Positions 1-9,391 of a DNA stretch of 64,000 nt are shown piece after piece. The notes beneath the pieces were generated by a model. That model saw only the letters and a list, made by a program, of their open reading frames with translations. It was not told the DNA's origin and ran no database searches. Where the stretch lies: contig JBANDB010000003.1 in NCBI GenBank assembly GCA_037576215.1, positions 7,006,001 to 7,070,000 on the forward strand, read 5' to 3'. Source of the stretch: Armillaria gallica (lineage: Eukaryota; Basidiomycota; Agaricomycetes; Agaricales; Physalacriaceae). The number at the start of each line of letters is the position of its first letter. Position 1 is the first letter of the stretch. Position numbers and translations under genes: made by a program.

Positions 1-978
1 TGGGCTAGGCTTGGTCCACGGGACGTATTTGTCAATGACTTCTTGTACGATGTTGTTAAGATCGCCTAGCGCCCTGTACATCTGCTCTTTGTCCTTGATT
101 TCAGATGGTGGAGAGAGTGTATCGAGTCTTTCTTTGAGAGTGTTGTAGAACTTCTGCCATTCAACTTTGCGGAAGTTTCTGTGAGGCTCAAAGTCGCTGC
201 GTGGGGGGGATATGTCGATAGTGGATATGATAGGGAAGTGGTTGGTTCGTGGTGGTTGCGCTGCATGATCTACAGTACATCTGATGAATGCTGGCAGTAG
301 TTCGTCAGAGCAGAAGATGTTGTCTACTCGGGTATAGTTGCCTGTGGAGAAGGAGCGAAGTGTTGGGATGAAAGCAGGGAGTGGCATCTTCAGGTGGTGT
401 CGGCCGACAAGCTGTAGCAAGCAGCCAGCCCTTCGTAATGCCGCATCTGTGAATAAATGTGAATTGCGTGGCTCATCCCACAATGGATGGTGAGCATTCC
501 AGTCTCCCCCGCATATGAATCGGTAAGGTAGCCCTCGTTCATCTTGTCTCTGTGCTGTGAACCTCGTTAATATGGTATCAATGAGCTCCCATGTTTCTGT
601 GGAGTCACCATCGCTGTATATATTTACAACAATAAGCGACTCTGTTGGGGTCCGCACAATGATAGCTACGGCATCTTGGGTTTCCAGAGGGATACTAGAC
701 CATGCGTTAGTAGAGATGGACCGGTTGATCAGGGTTAGGGCTCTCGTATGAGAGGGATCCTCCTCATGGTTGGATGGGTATACTGTTATCCATCCCTGCG
801 TCGCCCTTGACTTGCCTTGGTTGCTGATGTAGGGCTCCTGTATCATGATGATGTCGTCGTCTGTTTTGATTTGGTGTAGAAGGCCTGAGTGGGCGAGCAG
901 TGATTTGTTGACGTTGAGTTGGTATAGTTTGAGTCTTGTCGTGTTACCTGTAGTGTTAGTATTGGGTTCGGTACTCAT
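1..978 (-). CDS. LINE ORF2, AP-like endonuclease domain (cut by window edge)
   Basis: From the ATG at 978 the frame is open for 326 codons to the window edge. The product would nick target DNA for target-primed reverse transcription. Motifs of the APE-type endonuclease of non-LTR elements appear in order: LNVNKS near the start, IMIQEPY with the metal-binding Glu, NIYSDGD, GGDWNAHHPLWD with the catalytic Asp/Asn, TRVDNIFCSDEL, and TNHFPI near the domain end, where the usual SDH has become TNH. A linker to the reverse transcriptase follows (FRKVEWQKFYNTLKERL). The reverse transcriptase lies outside the window. No stop or frameshift is visible, so the copy may be young. The start overlaps the ORF1 stop. 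ORF1 with zinc knuckles plus APE endonuclease suggests a Tad1-like fungal LINE, but the clade cannot be fixed without the RT. Confidence 0.88.
   Translation of the reverse strand, partial: MSTEPNTNTTGNTTRLKLYQLNVNKSLLAHSGLLHQIKTDDDIIMIQEPYISNQGKSRATQGWITVYPSNHEEDPSHTRALTLINRSISTNAWSSIPLETQDAVAIIVRTPTESLIVVNIYSDGDSTETWELIDTILTRFTAQRQDERGLPYRFICGGDWNAHHPLWDEPRNSHLFTDAALRRAGCLLQLVGRHHLKMPLPAFIPTLRSFSTGNYTRVDNIFCSDELLPAFIRCTVDHAAQPPRTNHFPIISTIDISPPRSDFEPHRNFRKVEWQKFYNTLKERLDTLSPPSEIKDKEQMYRALGDLNNIVQEVIDKYVPWTKPSP
975..978 (-). promoter_or_regulatory. ATGA stop/start overlap between LINE ORF1 and ORF2
   Basis: On the minus strand the ORF2 ATG (978-976) shares bases with the ORF1 TGA (977-975), giving ATGA. 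Such overlaps are known in some LINEs to let terminating ribosomes restart on ORF2. The overlap is directly visible; use of reinitiation here is inferred. Confidence 0.8.
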
Positions 979-2855
979 AGGTCAATGGGCGGTGTTGGGG
1001 ATGCTTGTTCAACTCTTGTTTTGCCATTATCCTCCTCAGCGGATGGTACGTCATCCTCTGCTACTGGTGTTCTGTCTGCTGATGTCGCGCTGGTTGACCG
1101 TTGGCTCCTTGCCAGGAATTGATTGAGCGACGGTTGATGATACTTGCTGGGTCCTACTAGTGGCGTTAGGTTGGGATTCGGTTTTCTGGTCTTGGTTTGC
1201 TTGGTGCTGCCCCCATCCCTTCGGCCCCGAGTTGGGTGAGATGAAACCATAAGACTGCCCAAGGACGTTGCCGTGGCACCGCCTTGGGAGTTTATTCGTT
1301 CTGCACCGTCTTTGCCTCCCTTGCGTGGGCGTGCGTTCTCATCTCGTTTTTGTACATCATTGGTAGTCCATGTAGTAGGGTCCTCAGTAACGAAATATTT
1401 ATATTTTGACTCGGGGTGTCGGCTGCGTAAAACATCTGTAGCTCTAAGGAAGGAGGGACAAGAGTTACGGTCAACAGCTCCATGGCCCGTAGTTTTACAG
1501 TTCACACAGTGGAACTTTTTGCGATCCATGACAGTACAGTCTCTCGTCGCATGGCCACCTGCACACCGTCCGCATTTTGTAGCGTTCGGGCACGTCTTTG
1601 CGTCGTGGTCCCGGGGTAGTATTGAGCATTTTACGCACCTGGATGCATCTGGCAGCTCCTTCTTTGCCTGAAGCTCTTTACCCTCAATGATAATGCCTCC
1701 TCGTATCGCTTTGTTTGCTTGTTCCCGTGAGTCGAAGCCCACCACTAGGTGCGCCTCTCGTTGTCCTTGTTGGTGGTGTTCAACTGGCTTGAGGAATCGT
1801 ACGCTGCGTATCGTCCCGGTAGTGAGCTCGCTGCTGGTCTCGATGTTGCGCCAAGTGTCCTCGTTCTCGATGTCAATCGTGGTAGGTGCGAATGGGACGA
1901 TCACGTTGTTCAGCTGCAGGCTGACGCTAGTCCCCTCACCCACGGCTTGCGCCATGTTTTCTAAGGCTACAGGCTCTCGTAGCCAGGCGGCGGCCTCATC
2001 AGAGTTGAGGGTGTAGATTATGCCTCCATTGGCAAGTTTACGTGCTCCAACAACAGAGATGCCGTCTGGCACTATATGGAGCATGTCGCCAGTAGTTGTC
2101 GTAGCTATGGATAGGGCATCGTTGACCTCTTTCACTAGCTCTTTTTCGCTACGTCTGGCCATTGCAGCCGTCGCATCCTCTGTCATAGGCTTGACGATGA
2201 CGCGACGATTTGCTAGTTTTGCCTTTGCAATGACGTCGGAATAGCGTGGGTCGCCAGCGAATGGGTTGGCTTTGGCGGTAACGTTGGCATAGGAGAGCGG
2301 GGTGGATTGGGATTGGGTTGGGGTGGGGGCTGGTGCGGGGTAGGGCTTGGTGCTGCGAAGGTCTTCCACTATGGATTGAAGTGATGTGACGTTTTGCTTG
2401 AGTTCACGGAGCTGCTCATTGGCCACATTGTCACTGGTGTCCTGGTTTTCCGCTGTTGTTTTGAGTGTGTTTGCTGTCACCTGTAAGGATTTGAAGTTGT
2501 CGTTCATCAGGCTGGCAAGCGCCAACGCGTCCTGAGATGCCTTGTACTCCTCGAGGTCCATCCACGCTTCCAAGATGTCGACTGCATTGGCCACGGTGCG
2601 GTGTTGCTTCGTTGTTAAGTTCTTCGCTGGTTTCATCTCATTCTTCCACATGTGCCGTAGCACAAGCATGACATCAAATATGGCACTCACAGCAGTACCT
2701 TCTATCTCCACTGCTTTGCCGTAGTCTTTCACTATGCTCTCCGCCGCTGCTTCTAGCTTCTTCATGTGCCTCTGCTTTGCTTCCATCGTTTTTGATGTTG
2801 TCGCTTTGAAGCTCGTGTTGCCGAGCTCGTCTGGTGGTTCCGGGGTTCCGGACAT
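975..2855 (-). CDS. LINE ORF1, gag-like nucleic-acid-binding protein
   Basis: Intact ORF of 626 aa, expected to coat the LINE RNA. The N-terminal third is helical and charged with a likely coiled coil (LRELKQNVTSLQSIVEDL). A Pro/Thr/Gln-rich linker follows (PAPAPTPTQSQS), then a middle region with RVIVKP that could be RRM-like. At roughly residues 405-470 lie three zinc knuckles: CVKC...HDAKTC, CGRCAGGHATRDC and CVNCKTTGHGAVDRNSC. The tail is basic and Ser/Thr-rich. The stop TGA (977-975) overlaps the ORF2 start. Absence of stops in 1.9 kb suggests a recent insertion. The family call is secure from the knuckles and the downstream endonuclease; the exact 5' end of the element is not visible. 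Confidence 0.88.
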   Translation of the reverse strand: MSGTPEPPDELGNTSFKATTSKTMEAKQRHMKKLEAAAESIVKDYGKAVEIEGTAVSAIFDVMLVLRHMWKNEMKPAKNLTTKQHRTVANAVDILEAWMDLEEYKASQDALALASLMNDNFKSLQVTANTLKTTAENQDTSDNVANEQLRELKQNVTSLQSIVEDLRSTKPYPAPAPTPTQSQSTPLSYANVTAKANPFAGDPRYSDVIAKAKLANRRVIVKPMTEDATAAMARRSEKELVKEVNDALSIATTTTGDMLHIVPDGISVVGARKLANGGIIYTLNSDEAAAWLREPVALENMAQAVGEGTSVSLQLNNVIVPFAPTTIDIENEDTWRNIETSSELTTGTIRSVRFLKPVEHHQQGQREAHLVVGFDSREQANKAIRGGIIIEGKELQAKKELPDASRCVKCSILPRDHDAKTCPNATKCGRCAGGHATRDCTVMDRKKFHCVNCKTTGHGAVDRNSCPSFLRATDVLRSRHPESKYKYFVTEDPTTWTTNDVQKRDENARPRKGGKDGAERINSQGGATATSLGSLMVSSHPTRGRRDGGSTKQTKTRKPNPNLTPLVGPSKYHQPSLNQFLARSQRSTSATSADRTPVAEDDVPSAEEDNGKTRVEQASPTPPIDL

Positions 2856-3018
2856 TGTTTTGTATGTTGTCTTGCTGGTAGATAAGAGAATACAAGCAGT
2901 ATATACGCGTATCTATCCTCGTAGCGCCCTCCTGATTCCCTTCGAGCGGTGCTAGTGGACCGTGGGAAAAATCTGGGTGGTGGCGGTAACGGATCAAGAG
3001 GCGTCCGTTTACATCATT
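2856..3018. other. Short divergent intergenic region between LINE ORF1 and membrane-protein gene
   Basis: Only about 160 bases separate the LINE ORF1 start (minus) from the likely start of the membrane-protein gene (plus). It must hold both the LINE 5' UTR/promoter and whatever promoter the host gene keeps. No clear TATA box or LINE 5' end could be placed. An in-frame upstream ATG at 2962 is an alternative start for the plus-strand gene. Confidence 0.5.
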
Positions 3019-4531
3019 ATGGCGGTTGGTTCTCCCACCCTCATCATTTATTCCCTTTCTCTTTCCGCCGTCAACACTCGTTGGATTGGCCGCCTTTTTG
3101 ACACTGCGAAGCGGTATCCCAATCGCAACTACACCGCTAGAGCTTTCAATGCTCTCCAGCATTGCTGCTTTAATCTTGAACCGTCAGACGACGTCCTAGC
3201 ATCTATCATCCTCCTCCCACAAAATGATGCATGGTGGGAAAGGCTTGTCAAAGCATTGGAGGCACGACGACATGGGTGGACCATTTCTGCTTTCTTTAAT
3301 CTCATGTGGGTTTGGATCGCTTTGATCCTCACCATCATCAATGCACTCAATAGCCCGAATCAAGACTCCAACTCCAATGGGCAAAGTATTGGTCTTCTTT
3401 GGCTCTGGCTATATCCGGTCGTTGTGGGGTGGATTGTTTTATCCCCCGAGTGCGACAGGCAGTGGCTCGAAACTCAACTAATGCTTGCAGGCAGTAAGGC
3501 AGTTATTGCGACAGACACACCCGGACAATTCGACGAGTGTCCTTCAAATAAGCATCCAATAACCCTGTGCAAGCCTGGCATGCCGTCTTTCTTGAAATTT
3601 CCAAACGACGACATTTACCGTACATTGCCGATATTTGACTTTGCGCGAGTGTACTGGCTGAATCAGGTGGTACTCGACTACTTCCAGTCGTATCATTCTG
3701 TTGCCGAGAAGGCGTGGCATGCTCAGGGACTCGTCCGAGGCGACGGTACCAAGGACGTCATCGTCTCGTGTTGCTATCGCGAAACTCCTTTGGAATATCA
3801 AGGGGATAGTGTAGGGGGACGGATTTTGAAAGCGTCCATTGCAGCTTTAGTGGTCCAATGGGGTACGACAGCGTCAGGCTTCCTTGTCATCTATTTTACA
3901 CCTGCGAAAGGTACCACTGCATCAATTTCTTTCCAATTTCTCTCTGACGTCTCCTGTAGGTCTAGGATGTCGGTCTTTATGTATCCTTCTCTATGGGTTG
4001 GTTTCGACAGCGGCATGGGGGTGCATGGTTGAGTCGGCGTGGCTAGCTCAACGTTCTTCTGCGTGGCCTGGACCTCGTCCTGCTGTGGAGATTACAACGA
4101 AGACATTGCCAATGTCGATGCCGGCACCTCATCTGCCAAGCTACCCTCCAATGACTTACCCTTCCTCAGAATCTTGCTTGCTGTCGGAAACGGCTAGAGC
4201 TAACGGTAACACTGCATCACCAAACCATGATGATGGTTTTGCTGTATGGTCCAGATGCTTTTCCCGGGCAGGAAAGACCTTGGCGTTCCTGAACGCACTG
4301 TTCCTATTTGGATTTTGTCTAGCACATTTGGGGAATGGGTTTTCAAACTGCTGGTGCAATAGCAGCTACATCGGATTGCGAAGTCATGCATACATGGCTT
4401 TTGTCTTTCCCGACAATGACTTTGCTTCGCTTAGGACGGCATGGGGTGGCGCGATTTTCTTAGGCATTGCAGTCTCGTCACTGTTTGCGGTTCTTATCAT
4501 TTTTGCAAAGGAAACCCGCTACCCCGACTGA
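3019..4531 (+). CDS. Multi-pass membrane protein, Agaricomycete family of unknown function
   Basis: Two exons: start to 3910, intron 3911-3959 (49 nt, GTACCA...CTGTAG), then 3960-4531. The phase is exact, joining TPAKG to LGCRSLCILL. About six hydrophobic segments are visible: near WTISAFFNLMWVW, IGLLWLWLYPVVVGW, ASIAALVVQWGTTASGFLV, SLCILLYGLVSTAAWG, TLAFLNALFLFGFCL and GGAIFLGIAVSSLFAV. A short Cys/Trp motif (NCWCNSS) sits before the last one. The QWGTT...YFTP and GLGCRS motifs are ones I associate with a large family of hypothetical membrane proteins in mushrooms; function is unknown. I chose ATG 3019 because family members start close to the first conserved block, but ATG 2962 in the same frame adds 19 residues. 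A LINE lies immediately upstream. Confidence 0.72.
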
Positions 4532-4953
4532 TATATGGCCTCTCCCATTTGTCTATGCCATGTAATAAGTCCTCCATGGCTTTATTTATTTATTCTTTGT
4601 TTAGTTTTGCTTATAATCACTTGTAAGCTGTCGAATAAATGCACAGCGTAACATAAACGTAGCTACTAATCGGCACCTCAGAGTGATGTATATGTAGATC
4701 AATACTAGCTGGTCCTAGTGTTTTTTGATATAATCTACGAGAAAACAGGGACACCTGTGCTGTCCTCCCATAGATCCTTCAAACTCATGAAACCCACTCC
4801 AAACAATGCTCCCTCGGTCATAGTCTGAGACCAAAATTGCGTGTGTCACAAGATTTTTTCTCCAGGTTATCTTACTCGTCCATGAAAGCGTCGCTGAGTC
4901 GGAGTTCGAGATTGACCTCGATAAATGTCTCCGTGTCACATGCACGATAGAGA
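4532..4953. other. Intergenic region with a diverged repeat
   Basis: No convincing gene. About 4830-4915 resembles 27362-27445 in the same orientation: both carry TCACAAGATTTTTTCTCCAG followed by a conserved AAAGCGTC..CGAGTCGG stretch. What the repeat belongs to is not known. Confidence 0.4.
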
Positions 4954-5213
4954 TTGTCGTGCTTCGGCAATCACGATTCACAACGTTTATCACTCCCGTC
5001 TCAACCTAACTTATCTCTAGAGAAATGTTCAGGTGGATTATTCGAGGTTGGTTTTCCCACCATATGGCGTTGTCCTGCATTGATGGGGTTTTGCATTCAG
5101 ATCGGTTGCTTGGAAAGAAGTGGAAACCTGCGTACATGCATTCTACCATGCTATTCAGTGCTGGTGGATGTTGTCGGATTCACGATCGGCGCAGCGTATC
5201 TGCACGGAGGGCT
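4954..5213 (+). pseudogene. Broken RNase IIIa end of a Dicer-like gene
   Basis: Fragments matching the end of the first RNase III domain of fungal Dicers appear in two different frames. One frame (from about 5050) reads LLGKKWKPAYMH; another reads SVLVDVVGFTIGAAYLHGG, like the LADVVEALIGAAY helix; the next conserved block, YECVKFFGLDLTW, is in the third frame. No intron of plausible length reconciles them (the only GT..AG candidate is 27 nt). I read this as frameshift decay of the upstream part of the Dicer gene. No helicase, PAZ or first catalytic motif of RNase IIIa is seen further upstream. Confidence 0.6.
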
Positions 5214-6229
5214 ATGAGTGTGTAAAGTTCTTCGGTCTTGACCTTACCTGGCAACCAACTGTCGATCGCATTGGGTCCTTGATTCAAAGGGTCCGTAGAA
5301 TCGAATCTGAAGTCAGAAAGCGCATCGAATTGCCGGAGAGGACCATATCCCAAGTAGAATCGATGCTGGGCTACGAATTTCGACATAAGCTCATATTCCT
5401 TGAAGCCCTCACACATCCGAGTCACCAGCAGGACTTTGGAACGATCTCTTATGAGCGTATGAAATTTCTTGGAGACGCGGTGATGGATATGATTGTCACG
5501 GATTATCTGTATCGTGCCGAAGGCAAGGAGCACAGTCCTGGGCATATGCACCTTCGGAAATCTGCTGTCGTAAACGGCCATATCCTTGCTTATCTGTGCT
5601 TGAAGTGTTGTGCGAAGGTTCGCAGCTATATGCCTCGGCCCACACAGTCGGGGAGTGGGATCCGGCTCGAAGAGGAGGAAGTCATCATATATTTATGGAA
5701 GTGCCTCTTACATGCGAGTCCTCGTGTTCTGGACGATCAGCATGTAACATTTAAAAGGTTCCAGACACTTTCGGACGCGATTGATGATGGTTTGGAGAAT
5801 GGGAAGATCTATCCTTCGTCAGCGCTGACGCGACTACAAGCGCCCAAATTCTTCAGTGACATGATCGAAAGTCTCTTGAGCGCAGTATTCCTTGACTCGG
5901 AGGGAAATCTAGATAGGACACGAGATGTTATGCGAGCGATTGGTGTCTTGCTGTTACTGGAACGCATCGTCAAGGACGACGTTGACGTTCTTCATCCCGT
6001 TTCGCGGCTATCGGTCCTGGCTTCAAAGCAGGGACAAAAGGTCAAATATCCATTTCCCGAAGAGAAGAAAAATATCAGTTGCATGATAGAGTTGTATCAA
6101 GGGGAGGGAGGGGGTATCCGGGGATCGGAGGAAGCACGGGTGACGGATCGTAACAGAGGCATGGTGACGAAGCTGGAGGTCAAATTTGCGGCTGCTGAAA
6201 AGGCCATAAAGCTGATTCATGTGTACTAG
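5214..6229 (+). CDS. Dicer-like protein, RNase IIIb domain and C-terminal dsRNA-binding-like tail
   Basis: Open frame with strong likeness to the C-terminus of Agaricomycete Dicers, which cut dsRNA in RNA silencing. It starts with YECVKFFGLDLTWQPTVDR, the linker after RNase IIIa. The second RNase III domain follows: MLGYEFRHKLIFLEALTHPS, YERMKFLGDAVMDM and APKFFSDMIESLLSAVFLDS. The acidic residues of the metal site (E and D in ERMKFLGDAVMD; D and E in SDMIES) are present. The tail (DVDVLHPVSRLSVLASKQG ... VKFAAAEKAIKLI) resembles a divergent dsRBD. The frame itself extends up to ATG 5120, but residues before 5214 show no family likeness. Because the upstream half is frameshifted and a whole Dicer is absent, this is either a truncated gene or a well-preserved pseudogene. 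A second relic of the same C-terminus lies near 36.05-36.30 kb. Confidence 0.75.
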
Positions 6230-7590
6230 ACGCTCTTTGTTGTTCTGTTGGATAAACTCTACCTTTTCATGTATCAAGTATCATATACCAGCAGGACTCT
6301 AATGTCAAAAGTAGAGCTTCATTTTCGCTTCTCTCATCTGCATGCAAACGTCGACTTCGCAAATCAACAGTGCAGAGCAATAATACTTCTAGGTCGAGAT
6401 AAACAAGTGCAAAAATTTTGTATCCAATTCCGTGGTTCTCCGGATTGAACGATGTGACATCCTATGCAAACCGACCGCTTAGAATGGGTTGGAATGACAC
6501 GATGATAAGTATTGCTCACTACAAAAAACGACACGCGTCTAATTCTCAAGCGCACAGATCCGTCCTTGATGAACATACACGGAGCCGTAGCATGGAGACA
6601 TTCCAACGTCCCAGAAATAAACAGCCGTGGTATCATTTGCTCGCTCGCTAACAGGGATGTCGTCTACTCGGCCAAGAGATCTTTCTGTCTGGCGGACGTT
6701 AGAAACTGCAGTCGTTCTCGCCCTCGTATCCTAGCGAGTCCGTAAAGAGCAATGGAATCTGTAGTCAACGAATACGTGGTATACGTAAAACTGATGGTGT
6801 TTCCAGCGGCGCGCAGGTGCGAGGAGATAATGATCCTTCTCTTCTAGTCGTGCATCTATCGTCATGGGGCAGGACCTCTGATACGCAGAACGGCATGACG
6901 ACTGGTATTACTCCTTAGGAATGAAGGCTCGTCTTGGGCAGGGGAGCGATGGGACGGTACATGTTTGCAGGTTCTGTGTAGGCGCCGAGTGAGGATCTGG
7001 ATGGCATGGGACGGTAGAGCGTCACGCGCGTAAACGATTCGGCGAGCCTCGATAATCTCCACACAGACAATCGAGCTTGCCAACAAAAGGATGCTGCGTG
7101 AAAAGTGCTCGATGGTATGGCTGAGAGGTGCGCTTGAACCATCTCGCCGATGCGCATAGATGGAACGTCGAAAGAGGACAGTTTGAGATCGAGCTGTCAC
7201 GGTAGGTTTTTTTCTCCGAGTCCGGATGGTAGCAAGGTGTTTCAAGCTGCTCGTTCTGCAAAGGGTGTGACATGCATAAAGATCAAGGCATCACAAGGGC
7301 TTTCCTTCTCTTCACAGAGTCGCCACCAATGCCGCAGCCATCAAACAAAGAGAAGCCGAACAACAGCATCACGCCAGTGTTTGAAATCAGCGCTAGTTGC
7401 GTCTCTCATTTCGACAGGCACCGCTCCAGAAAAAATATTCATATTGGAACCTCGCCTTATCTCTTGCGCTATCCGAACGTACGGCACCTAGGAGCTAAGA
7501 ATAGCCTGATAAGAAAAAGGAGCGACATTTAGTGATCGTTGGTTCGGATTAAAGAGGCGCGGAACGTTCTTGTGGACGGAATGAATTGGA
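6230..7590. other. Gene-poor region
   Basis: No ORF here has recognisable domains, conserved splice pattern or a paralogue elsewhere in the window. Overlapping short ORFs on both strands look like chance. CpG content is normal. Confidence 0.45.
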
Positions 7591-7599
7591 GGGCTTAGG

Positions 7600-9080
7600 C
7601 TCTGGCTCCCTGAGACTTTGATCCTTCCTTATTGAAGGCGGCCCGGTGTCTTTTAATCTTAAGATTAGTAGATTTCAGGGCGACACGGTGATAGAGCTCA
7701 CTAGGTGTGTTCCCTTCATATGCTGCCCCCAGATTCTGATGAAAATACGCGGAGCGGGAGCGTCTATAGAAGTCCATCAAGTCCGTAATAAACGATGTCA
7801 TAATAACGAGACTCACATCGGAACTGCGCGCCTGCTTTTAGAACCTAGCCGGAAGGCACAAAGATGTAATCTTCAAGCGCGTATCATACTCTGAGGACCC
7901 GGACCAGGATATACGCGAGACAGGAACAGAGTATCGGGCGAGAAATAAGATGGTAGTGTTTGATGGTGAGCGTAACTCGACAGTTCCGTGGTCATTACGG
8001 CGATCCCTCCATGGCGAGACGTTGTATTATATTGCATCACTTGATGGGCATTCGTACAGCCAAGCCTCCCCGGATATGACCCCAGCGTTGAACGTCGTTG
8101 TAGCGGCACTCTATCGCTGCGCTACTGCTGATGGACGTGGGCCAAATCAAAGCGAAGGTCTGTGATCCGCTGTTGAAAATGCGGTTGAATGAAAACGTCC
8201 GCAGGAAGAAATCGTGTAAGTATGAAGCGTCCGGGAAACCGCCTTTGGTACAGAATCGCACGGGTTTGTCGAGATCTGGCGGTACGGAGAAAGGTATGCA
8301 GGACACAGTGACAAAGACTGACCTGGCACTCATATTGTCCTCGAATTCGAAACTGCACTGCTTGACCCACCCTGCTGCGAGTGTTTGAAGCTGTTGCTGA
8401 AGCTCCAAGAGTGCAGAACCGTCTTTGCCTGGAAGACACCGCCATTGGGCGAGGTAGGATACAGGATATCAGCCAAGAAGGCGGTAGTTGATGGCGCCCG
8501 CGCAAGATCGTCATACAAAGATTCATAGCGTAGGTAGGCCCTGTTGTTAGCTGAGCAAGCGATACCTCCTCGTCTCATCTGGCTGTTCATCGACCACACT
8601 ATTGGGATATCCGCTGTCGGAAGCGCAATTCGAGAAGGAATTGAGTACTGAGTGATGAGGCGTCCGGGAAGTCGCTTTTCCTTGCAGTTTCTGCGGTATG
8701 AATGAGCGCTGATTTCGTTGCAGTCGTCTATGACGTACCTTCCATCGTTGCAACCACTCGAGCTACGTCCGCCTCTCGTACACGCAAGCTACCCTGCTAG
8801 ATATCCAGCCCCAGGCATATACCCTTTCACTCGATGTCCCCAGCCCAACCGGTAGCCAGCGTCAATCGACCTCGTAATTCCGCAGCTGTCAGGTATGGTT
8901 ATGAGTGTAGAGTATGCGCTCACCTTGACCGCTATGTCCGACGTGCCATTCACTGAGAAAAGCACAACGACAAAGGGCCGGTCGTAGACTTGAATTCAAA
9001 ATCGGCCTGCTGTTGGTGTTTGGACGTTTGCTGAAAGAGGGTTCGGTGCCTGCCGCGATGTTGACTCGGCATGAACCGAT
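7600..9080 (-). repeat. Decayed dispersed repeat unit (family R), with an internal tandem copy
   Basis: Three blocks recur elsewhere in the window. About 7650-7720 (minus) carries the exon-like peptide SELYHRVALKSTN, matching copies near 15.83, 20.81, 23.59, 26.98 and 32.19 kb. Blocks at about 8165-8310 and 8600-8780 resemble each other and also 16.32-16.58 and 32.64-32.91 kb, sharing CCGCTGT..GAAAA/GC and AATGAGC(A/G)CTGATTTCGTT. All copies are oriented the same way here. No single open frame spans the unit. It may be a decayed gene family or a non-autonomous element; I cannot name it. Confidence 0.45.
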
Positions 9081-9105
9081 TGGCAATTGGTTATTATATC
9101 AGGGA

Positions 9106-9390
9106 GACGCGTCTGTGGCGTGGGAATCAAAAGGTTGGTCTTCCATTTCGAGCTGACCCGGTCTGCCAGACTCAACGTTCAATGCAACGACCACGAGCTT
9201 GACAAGCCCAACGATACTCCGGCCACTGTACTCAAATTCAGAACATTCAACCCTCTCTGTGATTTCCTGTTTCCTTATGTGGGCCCATCTTCCAATCTGT
9301 TGGTAGGACGTTGTGCTGCATGTACGTTTTTATCTATCTATCTTTCGTCTACTTACACTTGTGTTTAATTCAGTTTGGGCTTAGGGACCT
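9106..9390 (+). promoter_or_regulatory. Shared 5' leader module, copy 1 (ACGCGT box, leader intron)
   Basis: Starts with ACGCGTCTGTGGCGTGGGAA at 9107, then about 200 bases of shared leader, then a likely 5'-UTR intron (GTACGTTTTTATC...TTCAG) just before the ATG at 9392. The same order is seen at 56.53, 58.57, 40.45 kb and elsewhere. ACGCGT is the core of the fungal MCB cell-cycle element, but that reading is only a suggestion. Confidence 0.55.
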
Positions 9391-9391
9391 C

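Noticed and set aside
845..1126. Plus-strand ORF of 93 codons over the LINE ORF1/ORF2 junction
   Set aside because: Shadow of the two LINE ORFs on the other strand; composition is antisense-like.
1273..2244. Several plus-strand ORFs of 70-130 codons
   Set aside because: All lie antisense to the long LINE ORF1 with its zinc knuckles.
2674..3162. Minus-strand ORF of 162 codons at the LINE 5' end
   Set aside because: Overlaps the ORF1 start in another frame and the first exon of the membrane protein; no domain.
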